Shown here: piece after piece, positions 35,873-45,575 of the stretch
Layout: each line of letters starts with the position of its first letter
Position numbering within the stretch: the first letter of the stretch is position 1
Origin: Stomorhina lunata
Taxonomy: Eukaryota; Arthropoda; Insecta; Diptera; Rhiniidae
Assembly (NCBI GenBank): GCA_933228675.1
Contig: OW121744.1
Span: 56,997,775 to 57,061,774, forward strand
Length of the DNA: 64,000 nt
Direction: 5' to 3'
Notes under the pieces: model-generated
Told to the model about the DNA's origin: nothing
The model's input: the letters and a program-made list of their open reading frames with translations, nothing else
Databases searched by the model: none
Program-made: the position numbers and the translations under genes

Positions 35873-36285
35873 TTGAGCAATTAAAATGAAAATATTGTCA
35901 TTCCACAAAATCCTTAATAAAAACTTTATTTTTCATCCGTTTTTTCCAAATTACGCTTAAAATGTTGCTAACTAAATAAACCATTTGGTAAAAGAATAAA
36001 ATATTCCAGATCTTCAGTATAACGTAGAAAAAAATCCAAATGAAATATTTTGAAAAAAATGTAAAAAATATGCAAATTTTGAATTTTGAGATGCCATAAC
36101 TCAGCCGTTTTTTGCCTGCCCGTTGGGCTACAGAAGGCTTTGAGTGGGACGAAAAACACTAAAGTACCGTTATCTAAAAAACGGTACTTGGGAAATTTTT
36201 TTTTAGCGTTTTTCGTGTTCAGGAGGTCCAAATTAGCCGACCTAGGCAAGTGGCGTTCTTGGTACTTTTAGGCTGTAAAGCAGTG
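35873..36285. repeat. Right terminal inverted repeat of the CACTG transposon
   Basis: Reverse-complement partner of 33648-34085. The transposase start codon lies about 160 bp inside its inner edge, so the promoter probably lies in or next to this repeat. Confidence 0.85.
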
Positions 36286-36288
36286 TAA

Positions 36289-36600
36289 TTTATCGATCGC
36301 TTAAAAAGCTTTGAGACAAGTAATGTAAGACAGTAATTAAAAACTTTGACCGTTGTGCTTCATATAATCGTGACAATGTGAGCTCTCACACATTTCAAAC
36401 AAGTGAACTTGATCAATCAAAACATCGAAATAATGACTCATCTTCACCCAATAACTTCTTCCTGTGTTTGAGGTATCACAAGAAAAATGAAAAAACTGCT
36501 ATGACAAATGCCTTGAACAAATGCAAAAGTGTATGGATCATTGAAGGGAATATTTCGAAAAAACAATCCATTTTTATTTAAAAATTTTGTTTATTATTTG
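36289..36600 (+). pseudogene. mariner transposase C-terminal relic (right half)
   Basis: Fragments read MQKCMDH and REYFEKT, the mariner C-terminus, with degraded PNNFFL (the NDFYLF region near the third catalytic aspartate). Continues the relic cut at 33647. Frameshifted. Confidence 0.6.
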
Positions 36601-37330
36601 CTTTTCCCGAAACATAGTACCACCACCACAATTATTAATTACATTTTTCAAACAAATTTAATTTAAGGGGTTAAAGAACTTAGTATAAAATGAACCTCTA
36701 AATAAAAAAGTGAATCATTTTTAAATATTTGCAAAAATATAAATTTACACTTGAACAATTTTTCACTTAGCGGTCATCCAATAAATATAAATACATATGT
36801 ACTAAATGTACTCGTAAATACCCTCACATATGCATTTCGACACAATTCACAGGGTTTTGGAATTTTTAAAATTCATGCCAAACAAATAAAATAAATTTAT
36901 TTTGCTGCATTTATTTATATATTTATTTTATTTTCTAGTATATTTTTACAATTATTTGATAACTGGTTGGTTTTGTTATCAAATGTAGTATTTGTATTAT
37001 TTAGCATTTTGTTTAAATAAATACAATTATAAATAACATTCACAAAAAAAGGAGCTTAATTAACCAAATGTCAAATGTTCACTTCGCAAAAGTGAGCATT
37101 AAATTTAAATTGAACCTATAAACAACTAAAATTCACTAACTTTTTTCGCTTTAAAGAAAGAAATAACAAAAATTGCTCATTATTTTTTATTATCTCTAAA
37201 GTTTAAGTACTTTTGGTAAATGAAACCAAGTTTTTAAGATAATTCACGAAAAGAAAGAGTTTAAGTAAAGTTTTATTTTTATTTCCAATTTTTTTTTTGT
37301 TTTAATAGATTTTTTTAAAGAAAGTTGTTA
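36601..37330. other. AT-rich stretch, nothing recognised
   Basis: No coding frame, tandem repeat or TIR seen. Confidence 0.5.
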
Positions 37331-37534
37331 TTTAAAAGAAAAATTATTTGCACTTTATCCAAGTCTATTACATTTATTAACGTAATAGACAATTTCTTGA
37401 TAAGATGATGGCCTAACCAACTATCGAAATGCATCGAGGAATGGGTTGTTCCCACAAACATTTTATCAATAAATTGTCTATTATATACATAAATGTTATA
37501 GACTGGGATAAAGTGCATATAATTATCTTTTAAA
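37331..37534. mobile_element. Foldback MITE, arms about 75 bp
   Basis: Left arm TTTAAAAGAAAAATTATTTG, CACTTTATCC, AGTCTATTACATTTAT, AATAGACAATTTCTTGATAA pairs in the same order with the reverse complement of the right arm (TGCACTTTATCCCAGTCTAT, AATAGACAATTTATTGATAA). About 85% identical by eye with a short central loop. A 67-codon open frame here is just the arm sequence. Confidence 0.8.
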
Positions 37535-37602
37535 TATTTCCTATCCCGACAATTTTTGTTTCTTTTGAGAAAGTTGTTATATTCAAAAATTTATACAATA
37601 TA

Positions 37603-37755
37603 AGATATAACTTTTTACTACACCTTATATTTGTGAAATGTACGTCAGATTTCGTTTATATAACTCCCAAGATTTACTTTATTAATCTTGGGAGTTATAT
37701 AAACGAAATCTGACGTACATTTCACAAATATAAGGTGTAGTAAAAAGTTATATCT
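37603..37755. repeat. Perfect 72-bp inverted repeat with 9-nt spacer
   Basis: Left arm 37603-37674 (starting AGATATAACTTTTTACTACA) and right arm 37684-37755 are exact reverse complements; the spacer is TACTTTATT. One base beyond, similarity continues (AATATA against AATATT). A transcript would form a long perfect hairpin. Confidence 0.95.
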
Positions 37756-37840
37756 AATATTTTTAATAATTGGCCTTAGTACCCTGTATCTAGTTTAGTT
37801 TTTGCTTCATTGATTTTCAACCGATGTCGTTGTAAAGATA

Positions 37841-38297
37841 AAGGGTGTTCCAACTAGAACGCAATTTTTAAATTTTAAATTTATTATATCCTAAAGTAGA
37901 ATGAGGTTATGTATGGAACAAGATATCGTGTTCGTTAATTGGGTATTGGAGAGACAACATGAAAATGCTGATTTTGCCGATAAAATCATCTTCAGTGGCG
38001 AGGCCCATTTCCATCTTGATGGCTTCGTCAATAGTCAGAATTGTCGCATTTGGGGTGAAGAAAATCCACTAGTGATTCACGAGAAGCAAATGCATCCTCA
38101 ACGTGTCACTGAGGCAGGCCAAGCGCAAATAGTCAATGGTGTTCGATATCGTGAAATGATAACCAGTTTTTTTGCCTATAATTGAAGAAATGAATGTTGA
38201 GGGTATGTGGTTTCAACAAGACGGTGCCACATGTCATACAGCCAGAGAAACAATTTAATTGCTACATCAGTCATTAAAAATAGTTGGCACACCCTTT
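37841..38297 (+). mobile_element. Tc1/mariner-type element, internally deleted, with transposase remnant
   Basis: Ends AAGGGTGTTCCAACTA and TAGTTGGCACACCCTT are inverted and flanked by TA. Between them an open stretch reads DIVFVNWVLERQHENADFAD, KIIFSGEAHFHLDGFVNSQN (second-domain SDEAHF block, here SGEAHF with the catalytic aspartate replaced by glycine), then WFQQDGATCHTA (second catalytic aspartate block). The N-terminal DNA-binding region and C-terminus are missing. Same family as 60098-60862. Confidence 0.8.
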
Positions 38298-38771
38298 ATT
38301 AGTATTAAATAAGCTTCTTTGACAGTTTTGCTTTTGATTTATCTAGTTTCGTTCGAGCACGTATAAAAAATTAACTCTTGCGAAGAGAAAATGCGCTACA
38401 TTTTACATGAAAATACTAGTCAGCCGAAAAGCGAGAAGTGTTCATGGTCATGATACTCTAATAGCCAACAAAACGCAATTTCACTTGTGTCAATTCTGTT
38501 CCTGCAACTTTAAGGAAAAATATGATCCACGCGCTGAAACTCCAATTGCCTTGAAAACTAGTTTTAAAACTATATCGCGTTTTAATAATAACCGAAAATT
38601 TCTCGAAACCTATGCCTAGTACAAGTACGGTCCTGCGAACCTTAATATAAACAAGCCTTCAGAAGCGGATGACATTCTAGAAGTATTCTTTGACAATAGC
38701 TTTTCTCCATTTCGGTGAATTCAATTCCTAAAAAAGTGGAGGTACCTTCGCAAAGACAGTTAAATTCGGTA
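38298..38771. other. No gene recognised
   Basis: A 70-codon frame at 38407-38619 with a CxFCxC-like cysteine cluster could be a relic of a mobile element protein but matches nothing I recognise. Confidence 0.4.
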
Positions 38772-38779
38772 TCGAGACC

Positions 38780-38934
38780 AGGGCTGCTAGATACTTTTTG
38801 GCCACCATCCCCAAATTTTTAAATTTTTAGCCCCAAAAACCCCATTTCATAAAAAAGCGTATTTGCTTATATCTTTGATTTGAAGTTTGAATATCCGCAA
38901 CTTTGGGGCCAAAACCCCAAATCTGGCAGCCCTG
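38780..38934. mobile_element. hAT-type MITE, 155 bp
   Basis: Ends CAGGGCTGCTAGAT and ATCTGGCAGCCCTG (reverse complement CAGGGCTGCCAGAT) with a perfect 8-bp duplication ATCGAGAC at 38772-38779 and 38935-38942. Inside, CCCCAAAAACCCC and GGGGCCAAAACCCC are the only landmarks; non-coding. Confidence 0.9.
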
Positions 38935-39162
38935 ATCGAGACCTATAAGAAATATTCCTGAAGGTTAATAATTAAAGAAAGAACGAGAGCTACTACTTAT
39001 ATTTCGGCAACTGGCAATACTAATGCCAGAAAAAGGCCTTCTTTTGATTTTCGGAAGTCACCGTACAGAAATCGTCAGCACTAATGGTCAAAATTCAAAA
39101 ATTTCAGAATCATTCTGAAATTAATTACCGGAATATGTGTTCAATGTTATTAATCTGTGTCT

Positions 39163-39984
39163 ACATCATTTTTAATTGAAATTGAGAAATTTTCAAATGA
39201 AAATGAGAAATTTTCATTTGAAATTGGGAATTTTTATTTGAAATTGAGAAATTTTCAATTAACAATATAAAATTTTTATTTAAAATTGAGAAACCCCTAA
39301 TTAGAAATGAGAAACATTCAATTGAAATTGAGAAATTTTCAATTGAAATTTAGAATTTTTGAATTGAAATTAAGGAAAGCCCAATCGAAAATGAGAAACT
39401 TTCAATTGAAATTGAGAATTTTTAAATTTAAATTGAGAATTTTTCAATTGAAATTGAAGCCCAATTAAAAATGAGATTGAGTTTTTTAATTGAAATTGAG
39501 AATTTTCAATTAAAAATGAGAAATTTCCAATTGAAAATGAGAAATTTCTTATTGAAAATGAGAAATTTTCAATTGAAATTGAGAAAACCCCAAATGAAAT
39601 TTCAACCTTATTTGGGATTTTCTCAATTTCAATTTTAAAATTTTCAATTGAAAATTTCTCATTTTCAATTGAAAATTTCACAATTTCAATTAAAAAATTT
39701 AACCTCATTTTCAATTGGGCTTTTCTCAATTTCAATTGAAAAATTTACAATTCAAATTTAAAAATTCTTAATTTCAGTTGAAAATTTCTCATTTTCAATT
39801 GGAATTTTCACAATTTCAATTTTCAAATTCTCATATTCAATTGAAAAATTTCTCAATTTTAATTGAAAATTCTCAATTACAATTGATTATTTCTCAATTT
39901 CAATTAAAATTTCTCAATTTCAATTGAAAATTTCTCAATTCAATTTGAAAATTTCTCAATTACAATTGAAAATTGTGTAGTTTG
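39163..39984. mobile_element. Inverted minisatellite element, about 820 bp, CAATTG-based monomer
   Basis: From 39175 to about 39590 the plus strand repeats TTTTCAATTGAAATTGAGAAA-like units (about 21 bp). From about 39600 to 39975 the same units run as the reverse complement. The switch lies in a palindrome (GAGAAAACCCCAAAT to ATTTGGGATTTTCTC). Outer ends CTACATCATTTTTAATTG and CAATTGAAAATTGTGTAG form imperfect TIRs that match the cleaner element at 43774-44112. Confidence 0.75.
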
Positions 39985-40030
39985 AAATATTAAACCGAGG
40001 ACTCGTCGTCCTACTTAATGTGTAAATATA

Positions 40031-41487
40031 TTAGGTGTACAACTTTGCAACTTTTGCAATAGATGGTTATAGCGTTAAGTGGTAGTCCAAATAAATAGAT
40101 AGTTAATGTCATACAATAAGCTTAGATATTTGTTAACATAATACCATCGAAAAATTTGCCGTTTTGTGTCTGCGTTATATAGTTTTTCCCCATTAAACAT
40201 GTTAGGCTTATCCCAAATGCATATTGTGAAACCCCTATTAGACCCTTATTATGGCTGAGAGAAGGTTTACGAAGATGCAGAATTTAGGGCATTACTTGAT
40301 CAAAACTTGTGTCAAACGCAACAAGATTTGACATTAGATGATTCAGAAACAAGAGAATTGAGTGCCGTACAAGCGGAACCAACAGATGTTTGTTTGCTTG
40401 TAAACAGCTGCTTGCAAGGGTACAAAAAATTAGTTCATTACTATAATCCGAATAAAACAATCACAACCGAACGTTATCGACAGACAGACGGCCGCATTAC
40501 AATAGAGACATAATAAAGTGATTTTCCAGTCCGACCTCATGTTACGAAACTGCTCAAGACGTGTTAAAATGAGAAGTCCTAACCCACCAGCCGTATTCTC
40601 CAGACGTTGTTCCCTCGGGCTATCACTTGTTTCGATAAATGGCACATAGCACGACTAACCAGCACTTCCAATCTTATAAAGAAGTAAAATAAGTTCAAAT
40701 CGTGCATCGCTTCAAGAGATGATTAGTTTCATATGCTGCCCGAAAGATGGGAGAAAGAAGTGGCCAACGATGGACAATACTTTGAGCCATGCAGCCCCAG
40801 TTTGGACCTCTTTTATCAGCGACGCCAATGGCGAAACTTGCAAACATTAAAAAATAATGCACTCTGAATTGAAACCGGATGTTTCAAAATCACGAATGTG
40901 GATCATTTACATGAGGAAATTAGTTTACTGTCGGTCAGACAACATGTGTTGCTCTCTAGAAAGTTTCAGCATGTTACCAGCCTAATCACCCGAATCATCA
41001 GATATTGATGGAGGATCCGCTTCCTCGGCACATACGGACGGACGCTATCGTGCGGACATCCAAAACATCGGACGTGACTGATTGTCCATAACGACCGATG
41101 CAATACAGTTCTTAATGGACAACCCCCACCGATTTCGCTTCTCCCTAGGCAAGCTATATATAGCAAGATCTATATTAGCACAATTAAGAGACACTTTAAA
41201 CCGTCGCTCAGCCTGTCTTCAAAGCCCCCACGACATTGTGAACTTATTTAACTGCCCAAATAGGCCAACTGATATGCACCCAGTTGACCTATGGTATAGG
41301 TCGGTAGAGGTGACCCAATTTCTCCAACTAATCAATATATTTACCTATTTTTACCATCTTACAGGAACGAATTTTCATTAACAGAAAAACTGTTACAACA
41401 TTTTTGAACCATTAATGTATAACCAGTTTATTTCAACAAAGCTTTGAATTTTGGAGAAAAAAGGCGGAAGCAAAGTTGTACACTTAA
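40031..41487 (+). mobile_element. mariner element relic with nested LINE fragment
   Basis: TIRs TTAGGTGTACAACTTTGC (40031) and its partner at the right (reverse complement TTAAGTGTACAACTTTGC, ending 41487) are flanked by TA. Transposase pieces: KVYEDAEFRALLDQNLCQTQ, MIQKQEN-like region degraded, PHPPYSPDVVPSGYHLF (third catalytic aspartate block) and WEKEVANDGQYFE. Frameshifts and deletions throughout, including loss of most of the catalytic core. Same subfamily as 45576-47012. Interrupted near its 3' end by 40785-41345. Confidence 0.85.
40785..41345 (+). pseudogene. LINE ORF2 C-terminal fragment nested in mariner
   Basis: Reads NLQTLKNNAL, TGCFKITNVDHLHEEISLL, VRQHVLLSRKFQHVTS, then LAQLRDTLNRRSACLQSPHD and NLFNCPNRPTDMHPVDLWY. 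This order (ALRxATGC...HLHxE...LRSG...SPHDxxHLFNCPxxPT) is the C-terminus of a Jockey/CR1-like non-LTR element. Different family from 61457-63216. Stops present; no poly(A) recognised. Confidence 0.75.
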
Positions 41488-41489
41488 TA

Positions 41490-43335
41490 TGAAGTGTTTC
41501 AGGTTATTTCAATCCATCAAATTACTACTCTCTTTAGGTCATCACTATGTTAAGAATATTAATACGGTGATCATTAACGGTCTTATGCAAAAAAATTTAA
41601 AAACAATTGGTAAACTAAAGTTAAGCAAAATTCCTTAAAGTATTATCCAAAAACGATTGTTAGCTTAACAAACCGATGTTAATCTTTTGTTAACATCAAA
41701 TAATTTAAAGTAGCTATCTACATAATTTAAAGCTAATTTAAATATTTTACTGTTTTGATAAATAATATTTTGTGAATACTTTTAATGAAAATATTTAAGT
41801 TTTCAGACTTTTTAATAAAAAATAATATTTTTACTAAATTTCGTTATCATGTTTTTTATAATTTGCTATTTTTTATATCATATAAAAGGTTTCGGGGTGG
41901 GGAATTTATAAAATATAATTTCAATACTAAAATCAAACTTTTGAAATAAATTGATAATACAAATTCTAATTTTTAACAAAAATTCATTTTTTCAACAAAA
42001 AACAGAAATATACAAAAAACTTTATAGTGATGTATATCTACTCAACATGAGTTAAAAGTACTCCATTTTTAAATAATCGGTTCAAGCCCTTACTAAAAAT
42101 TTGTCTATTTATTATTTTACTGTGTTATAAATGTGTTTAGTTTTTGCTTTTATATAACATGTTTATGTTATATATTAAGAAAAGAGTAAAAATGTTATTT
42201 TATATTAAAAACATACAAAATATGATTTAGATATTCGACTACCCGAAGGAAACAATGAATAATTAATTCGTTGTTTTGTATCTTTAACTATAAAGAGACA
42301 AGAGAGAATGATAATGTTACCAGCATTAACATGTTAAATTGACTTGACGTATTCATTAGTTAAAGAACTGTTTTTGGATACTATTTTTTAACAATCGTTT
42401 GCTAGCCTTAAAGTATTTGGTAACCGTAAGATGTTTTGAAATTGCCGTTGCTAACAGTGGACCTTAAAATACAAATTCCTTTACAAATTGCTGCTATACA
42501 CTTAAGCTGTTTTCCTCTTAAGCTTATCAGTTAATCTTGACAAAATTATGATAATACGATCTCATTTTTTCTTCAAAAAATAATATAAAGCGGGTATATA
42601 ATGTATCGAATGGCCATAGATGTGGCCTAAACAATTTAAGACAAATTCCACGACTTAAACAAAGAATTTAGTTTTTTTGTTAACTCCAATATGCATGTTA
42701 AAATACAAGGTGCGTACAATAGATTCTCTATAAATTGTATTTAGGTTAAGATTTTTCATATACACTCTAACACAATACAACCCTTTTGTATTGCATTGTA
42801 TTATATTTTGTGTTATCTAATAAAAAAAATAGGTTAACAATCGTAACCTATTTATCTCTTTGTGTTATAAACCTTCTGCAGGTATTTGTTCTTTTTGACA
42901 ATATGGGAAAATTTAAATTAAATTTAAGCAAAAAAAATTCCCTCTTATGAATCTATTCCCATTTGTATTAGTAATTGCCTAGAAGTTCTAAAGTGACTAA
43001 AATTTCAGCTGTGTTTAAAAAAATTTAAGAAAATTTGATTTATAAAATAAGGATATATTTTAAAATAGTGGCTTGTGTAGGTACAAAAACGAACATTTTC
43101 CAGTTTTTTTTTGTAATGAAATAAATCGTTAACGTTAGGAGATACATGTATATAACATTGGACTTAGGAATAAATTTAAAGCATATGAAAGATTCGAAAA
43201 TACATCATTTTGCAAGTCCATTTCCAATTATACTATTTTTCATTATTATGCATAAATATAATATTAAGCTCAAAATTTCATTGTCACAATAACAAATATT
43301 GTCTTAGAAGAAATGTAAGAACTACTATCATATTT
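41490..43335. other. AT-rich stretch, nothing firmly recognised
   Basis: AAACGATTGTTAGCTTAAC at 41652 and TTAACAATCGTTTGCTAGCC at 42389 are inverted to one another and could be ends of a degraded element of about 0.75 kb. A small stem AATAGGTTA/TAACCTATT lies at 42827-42851. No coding frame. Confidence 0.4.
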
Positions 43336-45080
43336 TAAATGGCCATTAGGGTGACAGGAATTTTTTTCTTTGGTTTCAAATGTTTTTCTACGGAATATTG
43401 TGACACTAGGTCTAAAAGTTTGGATCTGAAAATTTGAGCCAAATCGAACAACGTTCTATGGGCGCGCATCGTGTCCAAAGTTTAAGAGCTTATTTGTATA
43501 GTGAAAAATGAGTTATTTTTTTATTTTTAAGAAATTTCAACCAAAAATAAACAATTTTTACTAGAAAAAATAATGGAATATTAAAGAAAACTAACAGGGG
43601 TTTATTTCAACTAGTCAAAAACAAAAATGCATGAAGTAGTTTTGGAGTTATTCCATTTTTCCCCTGAAAATTCATGTCCTTCAAAACGCGCCTAAGGATA
43701 TGCACCAAAAATTGTATGTTGTAAATAAAGAAATTCCAAAGTTAGACATGATTTATCATTTAGTGGCTTGTTACTACACCATTTTCAACTGTAATTGAGA
43801 AATTTTCAAATCGAATTGAGAAATTTTCAATTGAAATTGACAATTTTCAATTGAAATTGAGAAATATTCAATTGGAATTGAGGATTTTCAATTGAAATTG
43901 AGAAATTTTCAATTGAAATTGAGAAAACCTTAATCGGAAATGAGAAACATTCAATTGAAATTGAGAAATTTTCAACGGAAATTGAGAATTTTTGAATTGA
44001 AATTGAGAAAAGCCCAATTGAAATTGAGAAATTTTCAATTGAAATTGAGAATTTTTAAATTTAAATTCAATTTCAATTGAATATTTCTCAATTTCAATTG
44101 AAAATGGTGTAGTAAATAGTTTAGTTTTGTTTAAATATAATCAAATTTACTTAAATTTTTTCATGTTGGAAATTGGTACATTTTTCTCAGGTCGGTTTCA
44201 AAAATCATTTTTTAATTTTTTGAAAATTTTGTTAAACAAATATTCCAAATTTAGAATTTGCTCTCCAATGTGTTAAAACAGACAAATGGGAGAATAAAAC
44301 CCAAAAAAACTTAATCTTGCCAAAAACAATTATTTTCATGCTTTTTTTTTAAATTCGCTAATTATTACTTAATATTCCGTAATCTCGCTATGAAAATTTT
44401 CAGAAAGTCTAAATTTTGACATTTGACTGCGGTAAAGAAAGGGTCAATCTCGTCCAATATTAAAAAACCCCTTGGCTTAGGTTTTCCATAAGCGAAGCAA
44501 TAATGTTAACTATCTTTTTTGTTAAAATTGAATACAAGTAAAATTTACCGAGCATTTACTCGAATTTGCCCCAAAAATTTACATTTTCGCGAAATTCTTC
44601 AATTTGAAATCGCAGGTACGGCGAAGCGGTTCAAGATATCGACCTAATTTTTTGGGTTTTATTCTCCCATTTGAAACTAAAGAAATTCTAAATTTGTAAT
44701 ATTTGTTGAAAAAAATTTAAAAAAAAATTAAAAATTTTTGAAACCGACCTGAGAAAAATGTATCATTTTCCAACATGAAAAAAACTAAGTAAATTTGATT
44801 ATATTTAAACAAAACTGAACTTTTCACGATTTGAAATAAAGCTGTGTTAGTTCTCTTTAATATTCTATTATTTTTTCTTGTAAAAATTATTTATTTTTGG
44901 TCTAAATTTCACAAAAACAAAAAATAACCCATTTTTCCCCATACAAATGGGCTCTTAAACTTTGGACCGATGCCCATAGAACGTTGTCCGATTTGGCTCA
45001 AATTTGCAGATCTAGACTTTTAGACCTAGTGTCACAATATTCCGTAGAAAAAATTATAAACCCTAATGGCCATATTTCGG
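43336..45080. mobile_element. Large foldback element, arms about 0.5 kb
   Basis: Left 43341-43610 and 44115-44330 pair in order with the reverse complement of 45072 down to about 44640. Shared landmarks: GGCCATTAGGGT, TACGGAATATTGTGACACTA, AACGTTCTATGGGC, AAGTTTAAGAGC, TCTCAGGTCGGTTTCAAAAA, AATGGGAGAATAAAACCC. The left arm is interrupted by a minisatellite MITE (43774-44112) and by about 160 bp with no partner. About 300 bp of unpaired centre. No coding frame. Confidence 0.8.
43774..44112. mobile_element. 339-bp MITE made of inverted CAATTG minisatellite
   Basis: Ends CTACACCATTTTCAA and its inverted partner TTGAAAATGGTGTAG, flanked by TA on each side (43772-43773, 44113-44114). Interior is units of TTTTCAATTGAAATTGAGAAA type, turning to the inverse orientation near 44060. 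Same monomer as 39163-39984. Confidence 0.82.
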
Positions 45081-45575
45081 AAAGTCATTTTTATTTTAAC
45101 ATTTTTGTTTTTTATGATATTCCTGTAACAAAAATTGTACCCCTCGTATGTTGAAATTACATGATAAAAAACAATAAATCTATTTAATTATATGTAGCCA
45201 CTGTAACATAAATTGAACTTTAGTCATAACTAATTAAAAGATATTGTAAATTGAATCATTCAACATAAAGACGACGTAATACATATTAACCCTTTCGATC
45301 CCATACTTTTTTTTATACACTACACCACCAGATGTGCAAGGATATATATTGGGTTTGTTCTGGTATTTGTAATGCAGATAAACACATGAGAAGGATATTA
45401 ATGCAGATAAATATATGAGAAGGATATTAATTAAAGAAGAGTACATATTTAGACAAACAAAGATTAATTTGTACCCCTTCCCGACATGGTATTAGTTTGC
45501 GATAGGACTAATACAGGAAAACTTTTCCCTAGAAAATATTAAATACTTATCCGCATTTATCTTTGAAACTTTAAA
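45081..45575. other. No gene recognised
   Basis: Contains a short direct repeat (TAATGCAGATAAATATATGA and TAATGCAGATAAACACATGA) near 45367-45430 and the phrase ACACTACACCACCAGATGTG at 45317, resembling the fly TIR element's terminus. Confidence 0.4.

Larger units (their letters stand above)
33648..36285 (-). mobile_element. Long-TIR CACTG DNA transposon with a candidate DDE transposase
   Basis: Ends are CACTGCTTTACA and TGTAAAGCAGTG, flanked by TAA on both sides (33645-33647, 36286-36288), a 3-bp target duplication. The inverted repeats run about 430 bp each and are clearly alignable despite small indels (shared internal phrases AGTACCAAGAACGCCAC, AATTTGGACCTCCTGAA, TTAAGGATTTTGTGGAA). A single two-exon gene on the minus strand fills the space between them. 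CACTG ends and a 3-bp TSD suggest the CACTA/Mirage/Chapaev supergroup, but the protein is not one I can place there from memory. It interrupts an older mariner relic. The element could have been recently mobile since the gene is open. Confidence 0.82.

Noticed and set aside
35604..35876. Plus-strand open frame overlapping the transposase start
   Set aside because: Antisense shadow of the transposase gene and its leader.
37315..37518. 67-codon open frame
   Set aside because: It is one strand of the foldback arms.
41652..42410. Transposon bounded by AACGATTGTTA repeats
   Set aside because: Only about 12 bases match in inverted orientation and flanks do not align in register; too weak to call.
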